Source: Lachnospiraceae bacterium
GTDB taxonomy: Bacteria > Bacillota > Clostridia > Lachnospirales > Lachnospiraceae
DNA: 64,000 nucleotides
Reading direction: 5' to 3'
Assembly: GCA_009779895.1 (NCBI GenBank)
Contig: WRBB01000012.1
Span: forward strand, 1-64,000
Each line of letters begins with the position of its first letter. The stretch's first letter is position 1. The notes under the pieces are model-generated. The model saw only the letters and a program-made list of their open reading frames with translations. It had not been told where the DNA came from and did no database searches. Position numbers and translations under genes: made by a program. Below, piece after piece: positions 61,987 through 64,000 of this stretch.

Positions 61987-62967
61987 ATGAGTAAAGGGGA
62001 AAAAGCAGGTACGTTCCTATGTAAAATAAGCAAGGAAATTGTCAATATCATTGCAACCATTATGGTTTTGCTACTTCTGCTATATAGTGTTTTTTCCGTA
62101 TGGGATATTCGTCAGGTTCATTTAATTGCGTCAAGTGCCAATTATACACCTTTTCGACCGACCGAGGAAGACGCTCTCTCCTTTGAGGAATTACAAGCCA
62201 TCAATCCAGAAGTATTTGCTTGGCTTACAGTATTTGGAACAAACATAGATTATCCAATTGTCCAAGGGGACGAACACGATAATCTAAAATATGTAAATAC
62301 CAATGTATTTTTAGAACATTCACCATCAGGTGCGATATTTATGGACTGGAAAAATGCCCTAGATTTTTCTGATTTTAAAAGCGTTTTTTATGGGCATGAT
62401 ATGGAAAACGATGTCAAGTTTGGTGAACTGAGACATTATCATGATTTTGAATTTTTTGATGCACGCAGATACGGAACCTTGTTTTTCGATGGGCAGACCA
62501 AGGGATTGGAGTTTTTTGCATTTTTACACACCAATGCCTATGATACAAAAACGTTTAATGTAGCCGTCTATGAACCGGATGACAAACAGATACACCTAAA
62601 TAATCTTTTAGAGTTATCGATTCATATACGTGAGGATGTGGATGTAACCATAGAAGATAGACTACTTCTTTTATCCACATGTTCTGACCTTACCACCCAC
62701 GGGCGGGATGTTTTGATTGCAAGAATTACCGATGAAGTACCCGATAACCCATTTTATATAGAAGATACGGACAATAGAATCATGGCGACGGTAGGTGAAT
62801 TGCCCGGTGTATGGACAAGACTTCCTATGATAATGAGAATTATGCTAGTGGCTTTGCCGTTGTTGCTAATCGCCTTGATGTGCGTCCTTATTATAAAGAA
62901 AAAAAGCAAAAAACAAAAAGCTATTCTTGGGATTATTTTTAGAGACTTAGCAAAGGAGATGAATTAA
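61987..62967 (+). CDS. class B sortase (pilus type)
   Basis: A 326-residue transpeptidase with a membrane helix at the N-terminus (about 20-40), a long stem, and a second hydrophobic helix at the C-terminus (about 280-305). The catalytic His is H137 in YGHDM, Cys232 in LLSTCS, and Arg246 in IARIT, the triad of sortase B. Other class B hallmarks are the DYPIVQGDEHDNLKYVN and PSGAIFMDW segments. Class B enzymes polymerise pilins in some streptococci (Spy0129). Its substrates here are likely the LPPQTG, PPPQTM and LPQMG proteins. ATG at 61987 is preferred (GGGG upstream); the in-frame ATG at 61897 lies in the hairpin. Confidence 0.9.
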   Translation: MSKGEKAGTFLCKISKEIVNIIATIMVLLLLLYSVFSVWDIRQVHLIASSANYTPFRPTEEDALSFEELQAINPEVFAWLTVFGTNIDYPIVQGDEHDNLKYVNTNVFLEHSPSGAIFMDWKNALDFSDFKSVFYGHDMENDVKFGELRHYHDFEFFDARRYGTLFFDGQTKGLEFFAFLHTNAYDTKTFNVAVYEPDDKQIHLNNLLELSIHIREDVDVTIEDRLLLLSTCSDLTTHGRDVLIARITDEVPDNPFYIEDTDNRIMATVGELPGVWTRLPMIMRIMLVALPLLLIALMCVLIIKKKSKKQKAILGIIFRDLAKEMN

Positions 62968-62968
62968 T

Positions 62969-63805
62969 ATGAATCCTATATTGAAACGAAAAACACGACT
63001 GAAAATGGTTAAGGCCTATTTGGCGGTAATCTGCCTGCTTGTTGCTTCCCTTTTGGGCAGTGCAACCACAGCCATAGCCCAAGGGGGGCCGATTTCTGTT
63101 GCCCTTACGATACATCAGAGCTTTATTAGAAACAACGGCGAGGTGGAGCAGCTTGACAGGGAGATTCAGTTTCAGTTAAGCCCTGTGGAACCGAACAACC
63201 CTATGCCGGCAGGTAGTGTTTCAGGCGTATACACATTTGGTATAACCGGCGCTACGTCGGTACAAATTAGCCCGATTATCTTTCCCGGGGCAGGTGTTTT
63301 TCGCTATGAGATAAGAGCCGTAGCAGAAGATATTTCCGGTTTGACCTTAGATGCTCGTGTGTTTACCGTTGAAATTATAATCGCAAATGATGGCCGTTAT
63401 GCCTATAATATATTGGTCAATGGATCAAAAACCGAGAGAATTTCATTTGAACATATCATTATGGAGTCGACGGAACCAACAGAACCAATGATACCAACAG
63501 AACCACCGGTGGGAAGAGAACCATCAACGGAACCACCAACGGAACGCCCGACCGGACCTGAAGCAGAGCCACCGATAGGAGGTCCCGGGGGTGGTAATAA
63601 TCAAGGAGCAGGACCGGGTACCGGAGGCGGTAGATTGCCTCAAATGGGAGATGACTTGAGTCTAGTACTGTGGTTAGTTACAGTTGGTGTAGGCCTTACG
63701 GCTACTTTGGCAGGTTTTGGGGTGTATTATTACAAAAAGAAACGATGTATGCAATTAGAAGCGAACCAAGATTATAGTGATATATTAAAGGATGATTCTT
63801 TTTAG
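62969..63805 (+). CDS. minor pilin-like protein with Spy0128-type domain and LPQMG signal
   Basis: A 278-residue surface protein, one base after the sortase stop. The signal peptide is basic and hydrophobic and ends near residue 38 (AIA). One pilin isopeptide domain (about 40-165) shows IQFQLSPVEP, YTFGITGATSVQISP, FRYEIRAVAEDISGLTLD and RVFTVEIIIANDG; this matches the Spy0128/FctA fold. A Pro/Glu/Thr linker with TEP repeats spans the wall (about 165-220). The sorting signal LPQMG is at 223-227, followed by a helix and a YYYKKKRC tail. It may be the wall-anchor or base pilin. The cytoplasmic tail is long, about 22 residues, ending DILKDDSF. Confidence 0.88.
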   Translation: MNPILKRKTRLKMVKAYLAVICLLVASLLGSATTAIAQGGPISVALTIHQSFIRNNGEVEQLDREIQFQLSPVEPNNPMPAGSVSGVYTFGITGATSVQISPIIFPGAGVFRYEIRAVAEDISGLTLDARVFTVEIIIANDGRYAYNILVNGSKTERISFEHIIMESTEPTEPMIPTEPPVGREPSTEPPTERPTGPEAEPPIGGPGGGNNQGAGPGTGGGRLPQMGDDLSLVLWLVTVGVGLTATLAGFGVYYYKKKRCMQLEANQDYSDILKDDSF

Positions 63806-63844
63806 AAAGGCTGAGAAAATGGAGTAAGACATGGTGGTAGAGCG

Positions 63845-64000
63845 ATGAAATTTCTAATATCAAAAGAGGGAAACAAAATTGAATATTTGATGACGGGTGG
63901 CTTTTGGTTGGGAAAAGAAGCAATCGTTCGTTCGCGTTTTACCAATGGAATAGATTTTGAGACCAATTTTGATTTTATTAGAAGAAATCATGCTTCTGCG
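63845..64000 (+). CDS. 5' end of an unidentified gene, possibly with an FHA-like domain
   Basis: An open frame from ATG at 63845 to the window edge (52 codons). The visible text, with KEAIVRSRFTNGIDFETN and FDFIRRNHASA, resembles an FHA domain (R-x-x-D..., SRRHAxI), but the match is weak. The ribosome binding site is poor (GGTGGTAGAGC). It follows the minor pilin by 39 bases and is likely still in the operon. Confidence 0.4.
   Translation, partial: MKFLISKEGNKIEYLMTGGFWLGKEAIVRSRFTNGIDFETNFDFIRRNHASA

Overview
The window is a low-GC, anaerobic Gram-positive chromosome segment, most likely from the class Clostridia (Lachnospirales-like). The evidence is: AGGAGG-type ribosome binding sites with many TTG and GTG starts; Gram-positive sortase signals and lipoprotein signals; the gdpP-rplI-dnaB order; a TPP-riboswitch ykoFEDC operon; a CymR-type Rrf2 regulator; a hydrogenase-like H-cluster sensor; and a flavodiiron protein of the class F type. 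No tRNA, rRNA, CRISPR array or intact insertion sequence was seen.

Layout. 1-9.3 kb: end of a surface protein, an orphan MNT-type nucleotidyltransferase followed by decayed coding sequence, a repeat-containing lipoprotein, a heterodimeric ABC multidrug exporter (BmrC/BmrD type), a Memo-AMMECR1 fusion, TraX, and a DUF4143 ATPase behind two identical 18-bp palindromes. 9.3-12.7 kb (minus strand): the thiamine-precursor ECF transporter ykoFEDC under a TPP riboswitch. 12.7-19.8 kb: a Nudix hydrolase, YjbQ, a VanY-like protein that has lost catalytic residues, a Zn/Cd/Pb P-type ATPase with a clear promoter and operator, a DUF368 (PopT-type) membrane protein, and an MFS pump divergent from a MerR regulator.

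19.8-30.3 kb: closely spaced genes cysK-metY-cymR, then an HD-GYP response regulator, an 1141-residue protein joining an iron-only-hydrogenase-like sensor to a complete histidine kinase phosphorelay, a class F flavodiiron protein and a small unknown protein. Sulfur assimilation, H2/redox sensing, c-di-GMP turnover and O2/NO detoxification therefore appear to share one transcription unit. 30.3-37.1 kb: ogt and an AraC regulator divergent from a rhamnose/AI-2-type ABC transporter. 37.3-49.8 kb: housekeeping genes (gdpP, rplI, dnaB, a small ferredoxin, an OmpR/HK pair, mutS2, a degenerate HtrA-like PDZ protein, yhaM-like, rlmD). 49.8-51.5 kb: an accessory patch with a second copy of an rlmD-like C-terminal tail, a DUF4143 ATPase and a possible IS66 remnant.

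51.5-64 kb is the most striking region. A LytTR response regulator and its GHKL histidine kinase lie divergent from a pilus-like locus. The locus comprises a 1928-residue parallel beta-helix adhesin, a signal-peptidase-like protein lacking both catalytic residues (as in streptococcal SipA), a major pilin-like protein, a class B sortase and a minor pilin-like protein. The kinase gene is frameshifted inside a ten-base G tract, so that the ATP-binding lid is lost in this copy. The simplest model is a phase-variable two-component switch beside a class-B-sortase pilus, though a sequencing error in the tract must be excluded first.
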